A model generated the notes under the pieces. The model was given only the letters and a program-made list of their open reading frames with translations, was not told the origin of the DNA and ran no database searches. The translations under genes were made by a program, and so were the position numbers. A stretch of DNA of 64,000 nucleotides from Fidelibacterota bacterium (GTDB taxonomy: Bacteria; Pseudomonadota; Alphaproteobacteria; Rhodospirillales; Rhodospirillaceae). The stretch covers positions 89,031 to 153,030 of the forward strand of contig CANJLF010000006.1 of NCBI GenBank assembly GCA_947475295.1, read 5' to 3'. Of the stretch, positions 53,567 through 62,828 are shown piece after piece. How positions within the stretch are numbered: position 1 is the stretch's first letter; the number at the start of each line of letters is the position of its first letter.

Positions 53567-53582
53567 CGCCCGATCACGGGCG
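53567..53582. other. Small inverted repeat between fecI and fecR
   Basis: CGCCCG-ATCA-CGGGCG is a 6-bp stem with 4-base loop in the 104-base gap between the sigma and FecR genes. No T-run follows on either strand. It may attenuate or process the operon mRNA. Confidence 0.3.
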
Positions 53583-53644
53583 GAAAATATGCCCTCGCTA
53601 CGAATACGATGGCGCCGACCGGTTTATTCCCTACCGTGGGTAGA

Positions 53645-54175
53645 TCACTGCGTTTCTCGCGGTTTAGCCATGAGGTGTTTCAAGGCCGTAGTCATATGTT
53701 TTTCCACGGTTTTAGTTGAAATATTCAGCATTTCGGCGACCTCGCGGTGACTATGCTCACGCAAACGGCATAGCGTAAAAACCTCGCGGCATTTAGGGGG
53801 AAGCTCGGCCAGCGCGGTCATAAGAAGGCGCAAGCGGTGCTTTGCCTCTAGGGCCCGCTCGGCGCCTACCTCGTCGGAAATTGTATCGGTCCCGACCTTC
53901 TGCCTCGTCAAATCGACCCAGGCGGTATCGCGCACGGTTTGCCGACGACGCGCACGCTCGTATTCGTTGGCCGCGTTGTAGGCGGCCTTATAAATATAGG
54001 CCCGGGGGCTTGCCACGTCGCTGGGCAGCTGCCCTAAGCGCAGCCGTACGAAAAGTTCCTGGCCGACGTCTTCCGCGGTCGCGCGGTCGCCCAAACGCGC
54101 TGTCAGAAAACGCAGCACCTCATCGCGCATTTCCAGATAGGCAGAAACCAGTTGATTGGACCCAACGTCCGTCAA
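53645..54175 (-). CDS. FecI-like ECF sigma factor
   Basis: Extracytoplasmic-function sigma factor, ~176 residues: region 2 (DEVLRFLTARLGDRATAEDVGQ, then SPRAYIYKAAYNAANEYERA) and region 4 (LPPKCREVFTLCRLREHSHREVAEML, NISTKTVEKHMTTALKHL). These are typical of the FecI group. The start is uncertain. I chose TTG 54175, giving the usual length. An ATG at 54325 adds a Gly-rich stretch unlike sigma factors. It should direct transcription of the TonB receptor gene once freed by FecR. Confidence 0.87.
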   Translation of the reverse strand: MTDVGSNQLVSAYLEMRDEVLRFLTARLGDRATAEDVGQELFVRLRLGQLPSDVASPRAYIYKAAYNAANEYERARRRQTVRDTAWVDLTRQKVGTDTISDEVGAERALEAKHRLRLLMTALAELPPKCREVFTLCRLREHSHREVAEMLNISTKTVEKHMTTALKHLMAKPRETQ

Positions 54176-54392
54176 GCCGAGTGCCCCAACCTTGCGGCCA
54201 CCGCCGCCCCAACACGATCTATAGCGATTTTCGTTCTGAACCAATACCTTACCGCCGCCGGGCCGGGTTGCCCGCCCCTCCCCATATCGCTGAAACGAGG
54301 TAGGGAGGAATGGCTTTGGCGCCATCTTAGTTTAGCGCGGTCCGACTAGTCTGGCATCTGGCAAATAATAAGCAACCGTCCAGGTCGGCCTC

Positions 54393-55571
54393 ATGCGCGT
54401 AACGGGGGGCGCAATGCACCAAGGGGCTGGGACGATCGTCGTTGTCTTCCACGACTTTCCGCTGGGGGGGTCCGAACGTATCGCCATCCGTTTGATGAAC
54501 CGATGGGCGGAGGCGGGCCGGAAAGTCGTAGCCTTTTGCGGCGATCTGCGGGGGCCTCTGGTCAGCATGATCAGCCATAAAGTCGAGGTTGTGGCCTGCT
54601 CGCCGGCCATTCCACGGTCGGGAAGATCGCGCAGGCGTCTTTCGGCAGCCCTTAGGGACTTCCTGAAAACGCGCACCTGCGACGTCCTCTTTGCGCCGGG
54701 CAATTTTCATTGGCCGGTCCTTACCCCTTTTGGCGATCTGCCGGAAGAAGGCCGTCCTGCGATCATCACGCAGATCAGCACACCGCTGTATAGGCATGGC
54801 CGCGGGCCCCTTAGACAGATTTGGTACAATTTGAAGACGCGCTACCGTTTGCGCTGCGTCGATGCTGCGATCGCCATATCGCAGTCGGCGGTTGACGACG
54901 CTGATCGCGTGTTGGGCCGCAAAATCACGGAATATATCCGCCTGCCGGTCCTGGATGATATGCGGGCACGGTCACCCGAACGGGCGAGCGGCAATGTGAT
55001 TGTCGCGGCCGGCCGGCTGGTGAAGGAAAAAGGCTTCGACGTCGCCTTGCGCGCTTTTGCAGGCGTCGAGAATCCTTCGGCCAAATTGGTCATCCTCGGC
55101 GAAGGCGCCCAACGGCCGCGGCTGACTGCCCTGGCGCAGGCTCTGGGGATCGCGCAGCGCGTCGAATTTGTGGGCTACGTCCCCGATATTGCGCCCTGGC
55201 TTGAACGCGCGCGAGTGTTTCTGCTGTCGTCCTTCTACGAAGGTTATGGCGCGGTGCTTGTGGAAGCGCTGGCCGCCGGACGACCTGTTGTCAGCACCGA
55301 TTGCACACCGGCGGCCTCGGACCTGCTCGCGGGGGCCAAGGGATGCATCGTAACACCCATCGGCGATATTTCGGCCATGGCCGAGGCCCTGAACCGCACA
55401 CTCTCGAATGCTCCGCCGGAAGCCCCGGCGCTGACCGAAGCCGTTGAGGGCTATCGCATCGGACCCATCGCCGAGCAATATCTCGACGTCTTCGACCGCG
55501 CCTACGCCCGCAAGATGGCCCTAGCGCCCGCGGCGACCGAGCGTTTTTCGAAGGAAATGGCGTACATCTAA
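54393..55571 (+). CDS. Glycosyltransferase family 4 protein
   Basis: GT-B fold glycosyltransferase of 392 residues. The N-domain has VVFHDFPLGGSERIAIRLMN (donor/acceptor loop GGSER). The C-domain is the GT4 core: VIVAAGRLVKEKGFDVALRAF, LVILGEGAQRPRL, VEFVGYVPDIAPWLERA, and the E-x7-E motif FYEGYGAVLVEALAAGRPVV. It transfers a nucleotide-activated sugar in polysaccharide or glycolipid assembly. Its 3' end overlaps the next, convergent gene by 51 bases. ATG 54414 (MHQGAGT) is an alternative start. Confidence 0.9.
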   Translation: MRVTGGAMHQGAGTIVVVFHDFPLGGSERIAIRLMNRWAEAGRKVVAFCGDLRGPLVSMISHKVEVVACSPAIPRSGRSRRRLSAALRDFLKTRTCDVLFAPGNFHWPVLTPFGDLPEEGRPAIITQISTPLYRHGRGPLRQIWYNLKTRYRLRCVDAAIAISQSAVDDADRVLGRKITEYIRLPVLDDMRARSPERASGNVIVAAGRLVKEKGFDVALRAFAGVENPSAKLVILGEGAQRPRLTALAQALGIAQRVEFVGYVPDIAPWLERARVFLLSSFYEGYGAVLVEALAAGRPVVSTDCTPAASDLLAGAKGCIVTPIGDISAMAEALNRTLSNAPPEAPALTEAVEGYRIGPIAEQYLDVFDRAYARKMALAPAATERFSKEMAYI

Positions 55572-56429
55572 CGCCAGCGTATGGGCGGATAGCTCGAAGC
55601 GCTTGACGTCGACGAGCGTTAGCGCACCGGCCGCCGACAACGTATGAAATCCGTCGTCGAAACCGCCTGAGGTGTCGGGCGCACCAATCACTTCGCTCGC
55701 CGTCGCTTCAAAAGCGTCCGGTGTAAGTTTGTGGATGTTCAGTGCGCGCATGGCGCCGCCGTAGGTTTTAGTGCAATCCTGAACGGGCAGGATTATCCCG
55801 CCGTCACGGATGACCGGTGTTCCGCCGGGCCGCGCGCTGGAAGCATCGAAGCGCACCGGGTTGAGCGGGTGTGGCGTCCACGGTCCGGTAAGTTGCTTCG
55901 CGAAAGCCACATGGAGCGCGCTGACCTTTTCCAGCCTGGTTGTCGCCGGTGTGTAAAACATCCACCACAGGCCGTTATAGAAGAGCGGCGTCGCATCGAT
56001 CGGTACCTGATCCAGCTCTATGGTTTGAACGGCCGACCACTGCTTTGGGAAGTTCACGGCGCGATAAAGCGTCAGCCGGCCTGAACGGTGCGCTTCGGGC
56101 AGCATGTAGGTCTCGCCGCCGTCCTCGATCAGGAAGGGATAGGAAAGATGCCACGGCTCCTGAAGCACAAGGCGCCGATCCAAAATTTTAAAGCTGGAGT
56201 CGAGCGTGAGCGCTTCGATTTTTCCGAGGCGATCTCGGTAGTCGTAGATCTCCTGAAAGATATACAGATTGCCGTCGCGCCGGATGCCGAAGGGATCGGC
56301 GGCGAATTGCAGCGGCGGCAAGTCGGGAAGCCACGTGACCGCCGTGCCCTTAAGTGTTCCGGCGCGCAAAAGCTGATCAAGTGGTGCGTGCGCGATACCA
56401 ACTCGCCAAATGTCCTTACGTGCGACCAC
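55521..56429 (-). CDS. Beta-propeller protein like the N-domain of glucosamine inositolphosphorylceramide transferase
   Basis: This 302-residue protein has the five-bladed GH43/GH68-like propeller pattern (FAADPFGIRRDGNLYIFQE, SYPFLIEDGGETYMLPEAH, ATPLFYNGLWWMFYTP, GTPVIRDGGIILPVQDC). In several bacterial proteins this fold is associated with an enzyme resembling plant GINT1 N-domains. Its role may be sugar handling in surface glycan synthesis. It lies 6 bases after the methyltransferase-like gene on the same strand and converges on the GT4 gene, with a 51-base overlap. Function is not established. Confidence 0.68.
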   Translation of the reverse strand: MVARKDIWRVGIAHAPLDQLLRAGTLKGTAVTWLPDLPPLQFAADPFGIRRDGNLYIFQEIYDYRDRLGKIEALTLDSSFKILDRRLVLQEPWHLSYPFLIEDGGETYMLPEAHRSGRLTLYRAVNFPKQWSAVQTIELDQVPIDATPLFYNGLWWMFYTPATTRLEKVSALHVAFAKQLTGPWTPHPLNPVRFDASSARPGGTPVIRDGGIILPVQDCTKTYGGAMRALNIHKLTPDAFEATASEVIGAPDTSGGFDDGFHTLSAAGALTLVDVKRFELSAHTLALDVRHFLRKTLGRRGR

Positions 56430-56435
56430 GACTGC

Positions 56436-57074
56436 CTACTTCTCCGTCGTGCCAAATTTGAAGATCTCGTAGCGATGCGGATCACGTTGCACGCCGATCG
56501 CCGGAAATTCGATTTCGGACGGCAGATCGCCCAGCACCGCACGCGTAAGCCGCGGACGAAGCGCTGCGATTTCCTGCCCATCGGTGCGGCCCGGGTTCCA
56601 GCCGATGATGAGAAGCGCGTCGGGTTCGGCCACTTGTTCCATAGCTTCCAGCGCGGATACCGCGTCCGCCGGCGCGTTGACGCCAAAACCCAAGATGCCG
56701 TTGAAGACGATCACGTTGAACTTTAGCTGCGGCGCCAAAATGCCGATTTGCTTTACATCGCCCACGAAATGGCCTTGAGGGGCGCCGTAGGGTGCGCTGG
56801 CCGGGTCGTAGTCGACGCTCCAGACGCCGATCTTGAGAGCCTCGCAGCTGCGATAAAAGGAAAGATTATAGGGCTGGGCGCCGACAAAGAGCATGCGACG
56901 GCGCTCGGCGGCCGCAAGCGCGGGGATCAGCGTGGTCTGCATATATTGCCGGGAGGGCAGCGCCTCGATGGCGCGGCTGCGCCGCTGCTTTGTCCGCAGC
57001 ACGAACTTGAAGACGTCCTTCACCCGACCAAGGATCTGACTGATTCCGGATGCCGCCAAATTCGTCTCCCCCAA
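56436..57074 (-). CDS. Class I SAM-methyltransferase-like protein
   Basis: Protein of 212 residues with a Rossmann-like methyltransferase core: MLFVGAQPYNLSFYRSCE (strand 1 with a degenerate glycine loop), SVDYDPASAP (acidic residue of strand 2) and KFNVIVFNGILGFGVN (strand 4). The C-terminal LLIIGWNPGRTDG is typical of strand 5. The canonical G-x-G-x-G motif is weak, so catalysis is uncertain. It precedes and is probably cotranscribed with the propeller protein. Surface-polysaccharide methylation is a possible role. Confidence 0.65.
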   Translation of the reverse strand: MGETNLAASGISQILGRVKDVFKFVLRTKQRRSRAIEALPSRQYMQTTLIPALAAAERRRMLFVGAQPYNLSFYRSCEALKIGVWSVDYDPASAPYGAPQGHFVGDVKQIGILAPQLKFNVIVFNGILGFGVNAPADAVSALEAMEQVAEPDALLIIGWNPGRTDGQEIAALRPRLTRAVLGDLPSEIEFPAIGVQRDPHRYEIFKFGTTEK

Positions 57075-57219
57075 GACTTTATACCGTAGCTTACGGACAC
57101 TTCACTGTGAAAACACCCGGTTTAGGCCGGTTTTCAGCGCACCGGGCCCACGCCCCAGTTGAGTATTTTCCGGCGGCGTGAGATGACCTATCCGGGGCAT
57201 GCGGCCACCCGGGGGAGCC

Positions 57220-58500
57220 ATGACGAGCGAAACGAAAAGTACAAGCGCATTTGTTTCGAACCAGCGTGTGCTGTGGGCGAGTTTGGCCGGAACATCCATC
57301 GAATTCTACGACTTCTATATATACGCGACCGCCGCCTCGCTGGTTTTCGGCCCGCTTTTCTTTCCGTCGACGTCGCCCTCGGCGCAGCTTATGTCGGCAT
57401 ACGCCACTTTCAGCCTGGCCTTCGTCGCCCGGCCTTTGGGCGCGATCGTGTTCGGACACTTCGGTGATCGCATCGGCCGAAAGTCGACTCTGGTCGCGTC
57501 CTTGCTGCTCATGGGCGTTTCGACAGTTGCTATCGCGTTTCTGCCGACCTTTGAGACCGCCGGCTGGCTGGCGCCATTTGCATTGTGTGTCTTGCGCTTC
57601 GGTCAGGGATTCGGCCTGGGCGGCGAGTGGGGTGGCGCCGCACTTCTGGCCGTCGAGAACGCGCCCGCCGGATATCGCGGCCGTTTCGGCATGGTGCCAC
57701 AGCTGGGCGCGCCGATCGGATTCATTTTCGCTAACGGCCTATTTCTCGTGCTTGGCCTGGTCCTTACGCAGCAGCAGTACATCGCCTGGGGATGGCGTTT
57801 GCCCTTCATGGCCAGCGCGGTACTGGTGGCCATGGGTTTGTGGATACGCTTGAAGCTGACGGAAACACCGGCCTTCGCGGCAGCCCTCGCCGAAGCGCCG
57901 CCGCCGAAAGTGCCTTTGGCCGATGTTTTACGCGAATATCCACGCGAAGTTATCGGCGGGGTCTTCGGCGTCGTCGCTACCTTTGCCATCTTCTATATCA
58001 CGACCGCTTTTGCTCTGGGCTACGGCACTACGACGTTGGGTTACCCGCGCGAGACTTTCCTCGCCGTGCAGCTAGGTTCGATCCTGTTCATGGCCTTTGG
58101 AATCCTTCTTTCAGGCGCGCTGTCCGACCGCTTCGACGAACGCCGCGTGTTGATGTTCGCATGCGGCGGCGCCGCGCTGATCGGATTTCTGCTGGCGCCG
58201 ATGATGGGCTCGGGCTCTCTGGCCATGACCGGGGTATTCCTTTCTGGAGCGCTGGTTTTCATGGGCATGACCTACGGCCCCTTGGGCGCGTGGCTGCCGG
58301 GACTGTTTCCGGCGCGTGTCCGCTATACCGGCGCCTCGATTGCTTTTAATGTCGGCGGTATTTTGGGCGGCGCTTTGACGCCAATTGTTGCCCAAGCCCT
58401 GGCGACGAATGGCGGTCTTGTAAACGTCGGCTACTATCTGAGCGCTACGGGATTGATCAGCTTCATCGCGCTTCTGGCCCTTAAGCGCCGATCGGCCTAG
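57220..58500 (+). CDS. MFS transporter of the metabolite:H+ symporter type
   Basis: Membrane carrier of about 426 residues with 12 predicted helices. The MHS hallmarks are present: ASLAGTSIEFYDFYIYATAA near the N-terminus, the loop 2-3 motif GHFGDRIGRKSTLV, and GFGLGGEWGGAALLAVENAP. Relatives import carboxylates, shikimate or betaines with protons. The start at 57220 (MTSETKST) follows a GGGGGAG stretch. ATG 57199 is also possible. It is 21 bases upstream of the NodT gene and may be cotranscribed with the efflux pump, though its chemistry (uptake) differs. Confidence 0.88.
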   Translation: MTSETKSTSAFVSNQRVLWASLAGTSIEFYDFYIYATAASLVFGPLFFPSTSPSAQLMSAYATFSLAFVARPLGAIVFGHFGDRIGRKSTLVASLLLMGVSTVAIAFLPTFETAGWLAPFALCVLRFGQGFGLGGEWGGAALLAVENAPAGYRGRFGMVPQLGAPIGFIFANGLFLVLGLVLTQQQYIAWGWRLPFMASAVLVAMGLWIRLKLTETPAFAAALAEAPPPKVPLADVLREYPREVIGGVFGVVATFAIFYITTAFALGYGTTTLGYPRETFLAVQLGSILFMAFGILLSGALSDRFDERRVLMFACGGAALIGFLLAPMMGSGSLAMTGVFLSGALVFMGMTYGPLGAWLPGLFPARVRYTGASIAFNVGGILGGALTPIVAQALATNGGLVNVGYYLSATGLISFIALLALKRRSA

Positions 58501-58521
58501 GGCCAGGGAACGGAAGGTTTC

Positions 58522-59997
58522 ATGACGCACGCTTCCGGATCTACCCGCCCTCTCTCGATCCTTTTACTTACGACGATTCTAAGCGCCTGCGCCGACACGC
58601 ATGGCATCGCGCCCGCCAGTACCGGCCCGCGTGAGGTTGGCGACCTGCATATAGAGTCTACTCTCGCCGCCTTTCATGCCGCGCCGTCACCATGGCCGCG
58701 TCTGGACTGGTGGAAGCCTTACGCCGATCCCGGCCTTGATGCCCTGATGGATGAAGCGCTGAAGGCCAATCCGTCTCTGGCGGCGGCCGATGCGAGGCTG
58801 CGTAAAGCCTTGGCGGCCAGCGATCTCAGCGGCACGGCTTTGCAGCCAGGTTTCACAGTGCGCGGCTCAGCCACCTTTGAACGCCTGTCGGAGAATTTCC
58901 AGATTCCGCCGCCCTTCGGCGGCAGGTGGACCTGGCTGAATGATGCCCGCATCACGGCCACTTACGAGTTGGATCTGTGGGGCAAAAACAGCGCGGCCCT
59001 TGCCGCGGCCATCGGTCAGGCCGAAGCCGCCGAGGTCGATACTTTTGCCGCCAAGCTTTTACTCACGACTGCCATCGGCCAGGCCTATGTGCAGTTGGCC
59101 GAGGCCTACGAATTGCGCGATGTGACGCTGGCGACTTTGCATGCCCGCCAGAAAATGCTGGCTCTCGTCAAAAGCCGGGTGGCTGCCGGGTTGGACACAC
59201 GGCTTGATCTTAAGCAAGCCGAAGCAGCGCTTCCGATGGCGCGCGGCGACATCGCCACCCATGACGAGGCCATCCGTCTCGCCCAGGATCAGCTGGCGGC
59301 CTTGGCGGGCGCGGGTCCGGATCGAGGCCTGACAATTCCGCGGCCGAATTTCCAACTACCGCCGGCCGGTGCCGCGCCGGTGCTGCCCGCCAATCTTCCA
59401 GCGGAATTGCTGGGACGCCGGCCCGACATTGTCGCCAGCCGCATGCGCGTGGAAGCCGCCGCGCAGGGCATCACCTCGGCTAAGGCCGCGTTCTATCCCG
59501 ACATCGATCTGACGGCCTTCGCCGGCCTTCAGAGTTTTGGGTTGGCCAAATTTTTTGATCCGGGCAGCGCTGTTGCCGGGATCGGGCCGGCCGTGACTTT
59601 GCCGATCTTCAACGGCGGCACTTTACGCAGCGCCCTTGGCACCAAGGCCGCCGAATACGACGGCGCGGTGGCCACCTATGATCAGACCCTGCTCAATGCC
59701 TTGAAGGAAATCGCCGATCGTCTCGCGTCCTTGCGCGCCGTGGCGGAGCAGAGCGCGCAGCAGTCCGAGGCGCAAGCCACGCTCGAAGCCGCCTACGGAC
59801 TTGTGGTGGAGCGCTACAAGGAAGGGCTCGGCACCTATCTGCAGGTGTTGTCGGCCGAGGAGCAGGTGCTGGCGCAACGCAGCTTGGCCGCCTCCTTACG
59901 CGCGCGCCGTGTGATTTACACTGTTGCGCTGGTGGGTGCCCTTGGCGGTGGTTTCGAATCCCCGGCGCCGGACAAAACCGCGCGCGCAAATAAATAG
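58522..59997 (+). CDS. NodT-family outer-membrane efflux lipoprotein
   Basis: Outer-membrane channel of a tripartite pump, 491 residues. The lipobox is LLTTILSAC. Two OEP repeats are seen: WWKPYADPGLDALMDEALKA then LRKALAASDLSGTALQPGF, and in the second half LGRRPDIVASRMRVEAAAQG and FYPDIDLTAFAGLQSFG. Its NodT-type features include AGIGPAVTLPIFNGGTLRSALG. It is followed 34 bases later by the EmrA-like adaptor, so the two proteins belong to one pump. Confidence 0.92.
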   Translation: MTHASGSTRPLSILLLTTILSACADTHGIAPASTGPREVGDLHIESTLAAFHAAPSPWPRLDWWKPYADPGLDALMDEALKANPSLAAADARLRKALAASDLSGTALQPGFTVRGSATFERLSENFQIPPPFGGRWTWLNDARITATYELDLWGKNSAALAAAIGQAEAAEVDTFAAKLLLTTAIGQAYVQLAEAYELRDVTLATLHARQKMLALVKSRVAAGLDTRLDLKQAEAALPMARGDIATHDEAIRLAQDQLAALAGAGPDRGLTIPRPNFQLPPAGAAPVLPANLPAELLGRRPDIVASRMRVEAAAQGITSAKAAFYPDIDLTAFAGLQSFGLAKFFDPGSAVAGIGPAVTLPIFNGGTLRSALGTKAAEYDGAVATYDQTLLNALKEIADRLASLRAVAEQSAQQSEAQATLEAAYGLVVERYKEGLGTYLQVLSAEEQVLAQRSLAASLRARRVIYTVALVGALGGGFESPAPDKTARANK

Positions 59998-60031
59998 CCG
60001 CATCACGACAGTCAACCAAGAGGCCACGTCC

Positions 60032-61222
60032 ATGAATGTTCCCGCCCCCGCCGCCCCGCCCGCCAACGGCAAGCGCGGCCGAATCATCGCAAGCATTCTC
60101 GGCGTCTTCGCCGCCGCCGGCATTATTTACGGACTCTATTGGTTCTTTGACGGCCGCTACTATGAAAGCACCGACGACGCCTATGTCAGCGCTAACCTGG
60201 TTCAGGTGACGCCGCAAACCAACGGCACCGTCGTCACCATCGGCGCCGACGACACGGATTTTGTGAAGGCGGGACATCCCCTGGTGGAGCTTGACCGCGC
60301 CGACGCCAAGATCGCGCTGGATCAGGCGGAGTCCCAGCTCGCCAAAGCCGTGCGCGGCGTGCGCAACCTGTTCGCCACCGCCGCGCAATTGAAAGCGACG
60401 GTGGAGATGCACCGCGCCGAACTGCAACGCGCCCAGGACGACTACGCTGGACGCCAGCGCCTGGCGGCGTCGGGGGCGGTGTCGGGCGAGGATGTACGGC
60501 ATGCCCGCGAAGCGCTCGCCAGCGCCAGGGCCGCGCTGCAAGCCGCCGAGCATCAGGCCGCGGCCACCGGCGCCCTCGTGGACGGCACCGATATCAACCA
60601 TCACCCCGATGTGCTGAACGCCGCCGCGCACCTGCGCGAGGCCTATCTCGCCTATGCGCGCACCGTCGTGCCGGCCCCGGTGACGGGCTACGTGGCGCGC
60701 CGCAACGTGCAGCTTGGTCAACGCGTCAGCCCCGGGGTGGTGTTGATGGCGGTGGTGCCCCTGGATCAGGTCTGGGTCGATGCCAACTTCAAGGAAGTGC
60801 AGCTGGCCGACATGCGCACCGGCCAGCCGGTGACCGTGAATGCCGACCTCTACGGCGACGCGGTCACCTATCACGGCAAGGTCCAAGGTTTCGGCGCCGG
60901 CACGGGCGGCGCTTTCGCGCTGCTGCCCGCTCAGAACGCCACCGGCAACTGGGTGAAGGTGGTGCAGCGAGTGCCGGTGCGGATCGCGCTCGATCCCGCA
61001 GAAGTCGCCGCCCACCCGCTGCAGGTGGGGCTGTCCGCCACCGTCAAGGTCGATATCTCAGAAAGCGGCAACGGCAAGGACGCGCGCCTTTCGCAAGCCG
61101 CCCGCACTACACCAGCCGCCACCACGCATGTATTCGACGCTCTGGAAACCGAGGCCGATGCGCGCGTGGCCGCCATCGTCGCCGCCAACGCCGGCAACAC
61201 CCCGGCAAAAGCCGCGCCGTGA
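60032..61222 (+). CDS. EmrA-like membrane-fusion protein
   Basis: Periplasmic adaptor of a tripartite multidrug pump, 396 residues. One N-terminal TM helix (IASILGVFAAAGIIYGLYWF) is followed by the barrel-sandwich half motif (STDDAYVSANLVQVTPQTNG), a coiled-coil hairpin (residues ~95-190, rich in Ala/Gln/Glu heptads), then RTVVPAPVTGYVARRNVQLGQ. It connects the EmrB carrier to the NodT channel. The start is the ATG at 60032. Its order between nodT and emrB genes is the usual one. Confidence 0.93.
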   Translation: MNVPAPAAPPANGKRGRIIASILGVFAAAGIIYGLYWFFDGRYYESTDDAYVSANLVQVTPQTNGTVVTIGADDTDFVKAGHPLVELDRADAKIALDQAESQLAKAVRGVRNLFATAAQLKATVEMHRAELQRAQDDYAGRQRLAASGAVSGEDVRHAREALASARAALQAAEHQAAATGALVDGTDINHHPDVLNAAAHLREAYLAYARTVVPAPVTGYVARRNVQLGQRVSPGVVLMAVVPLDQVWVDANFKEVQLADMRTGQPVTVNADLYGDAVTYHGKVQGFGAGTGGAFALLPAQNATGNWVKVVQRVPVRIALDPAEVAAHPLQVGLSATVKVDISESGNGKDARLSQAARTTPAATTHVFDALETEADARVAAIVAANAGNTPAKAAP

Positions 61223-61258
61223 CGCCTGATCCTGCGCCAGTCTTTAATGTGAGTACTT

Positions 61259-62809
61259 ATGGCCGACACTAGCGCGCCCGGGGCGGCACCCACGCATCTC
61301 ACCGGCCTGCGATGGATATTGATGCTGGTGGTGCTGGCGTTGACCAATTTCATGGAGGTGCTCGACATCTCCATCGCCAACGTCTCGATCAACAGCATTT
61401 CGGGCACGCTGGGCGTCTCGCCCAACGAAGGCACCTGGGTCATTACATCCTATACCGTCGCCAATGCCGTCGCCGTGCCCTTGACCGGCTGGCTGGCGGC
61501 GCGCTTCGGTCAGGTGCGCTTGTTCACTTTCGCGATTGCCGTATTTACCCTTGCGTCGTGGATGTGCGGCATGGCCACGACGCTCAGCATGCTGATCAGC
61601 GCCCGCGTCCTGCAAGGCGCCGTGGCGGGCTTTATGATTCCGTTGTCGCAAGCCCTGATGATCAACAACTCCCCGCCGCAAAGCCGCACCATCGCCTTGG
61701 CCGTCTGGGGCATGACGGTGACCGTGGCGCCCATTGCTGGTCCGTTGCTGGGCGGCTGGATCACGGACAATTACCACTGGTCGTGGATCTTCTTCATCAA
61801 TGTGCCCGCGGGCATACTCGCGTTCTTCGGCACCATGCAGATCTTCAAAGGCCGCGAGACCGAGATCAAAAAGAACCCCATCGACCGCGTCGGCGTGGTG
61901 CTGTTGATCGTCTGGGTGGGCTCCTTGCAAATCATGTTGGACAAGGGCAACGAGCTGGACTGGTTCGACAGCCCCGTCGTCGTCACGCTCGCGGTGATCT
62001 CCGCGCTGTGTTTCTGTCTGTTTCTCGCCTGGGAGTGGACCGAAGCCTATCCGGTCGTGGACCTCAGCTTGCTCAAGTACCGCAACTATACGGTGGGCGT
62101 CACCGCGCTCGGCCTCGGCTACGGCTTGTTTTTCGCCACCGTAGTTTTGATGCCGCTCGTGCTGCAGACCCAGATCGGCTATACCGCGACTTGGTCCGGT
62201 CGCGTTACCGCACCCATGGGCGTCTTTGCAATTGTCTTCTCACCGATTGTCGGCCGCCTGCTGCAGCGCTTCGACCCGCGCATCTTCGCGAGCATCGGCA
62301 TCGGCATATTCGCCCTCTGCAGCTTCTGGCGTTCGATGATTTACACCACCGGCTCCGATGTCTACACCCTGATGGGCCCGCAGTTGCTGCAGGGTGTGGG
62401 GCTGGCGATGTTCTTCGGGCCGCTCATCAGCATCAATACCGGCGGAATACCGGCGGCAAAAATGGCCGCTGCCTCGGGTCTACAAAATTTCATGCGCATG
62501 ATGATGGGCAGTTTTGCCGCTTCGATCATCGTCACCTACTGGGATCACCGGGCCGATTTGCACCGCAGCCAGTTGGTGGAGCAACTGCCGCGCGCCGGCA
62601 CGCGCCTTAACGATGCCGTGAACGCCTTCAAGGACTCCGGAATGAGCACGACGCAAGTTTACGGCACAATCGACCGCATGTTATCGGCGCAATCCTATCT
62701 GCTGTCGGCCAATGACATGTTTTGGCTGTCCGGTGTGATCCTGCTAGCCGTTGCCGGAATCATCTGGCTTTCGCGCCCGCCTTTTGGCGGCGGCATGGGC
62801 GGGCATTAA
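61259..62809 (+). CDS. EmrB/QacA-type DHA2 drug:H+ antiporter
   Basis: Inner-membrane MFS pump of 516 residues with 14 predicted helices. DHA2 hallmarks: NFMEVLDISIANVSINSISG (motif D1), WVITSYTVANAVAVPLTGWLA, the motif A loop AARFGQVRLFT, and motif C in GPLLGGWITDNYHW. It exports hydrophobic drugs, detergents or fatty acids through the EmrA-NodT conduit. It is the last gene of the pump operon, 36 bases after emrA, and convergent with the TolB-like gene remnant. Confidence 0.94.
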   Translation: MADTSAPGAAPTHLTGLRWILMLVVLALTNFMEVLDISIANVSINSISGTLGVSPNEGTWVITSYTVANAVAVPLTGWLAARFGQVRLFTFAIAVFTLASWMCGMATTLSMLISARVLQGAVAGFMIPLSQALMINNSPPQSRTIALAVWGMTVTVAPIAGPLLGGWITDNYHWSWIFFINVPAGILAFFGTMQIFKGRETEIKKNPIDRVGVVLLIVWVGSLQIMLDKGNELDWFDSPVVVTLAVISALCFCLFLAWEWTEAYPVVDLSLLKYRNYTVGVTALGLGYGLFFATVVLMPLVLQTQIGYTATWSGRVTAPMGVFAIVFSPIVGRLLQRFDPRIFASIGIGIFALCSFWRSMIYTTGSDVYTLMGPQLLQGVGLAMFFGPLISINTGGIPAAKMAAASGLQNFMRMMMGSFAASIIVTYWDHRADLHRSQLVEQLPRAGTRLNDAVNAFKDSGMSTTQVYGTIDRMLSAQSYLLSANDMFWLSGVILLAVAGIIWLSRPPFGGGMGGH

Positions 62810-62828
62810 ATTCGCTTTTGGTCTGGCG

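Noticed and set aside
54176..54325. N-terminal extension of the FecI-like sigma factor
   Set aside because: The extra Gly/Arg-rich residues do not match sigma factors, and the family's usual length fits TTG 54175.
59693..61015. Long minus-strand open frame across nodT and emrA
   Set aside because: It is a shadow of the two well-conserved pump genes, with no recognisable domain.
61312..62610. Long plus-strand open frame inside emrB in another frame
   Set aside because: emrB is clear by family motifs, and the alternate frame is His/Arg/Gly-rich without hydrophobic helices or motifs.
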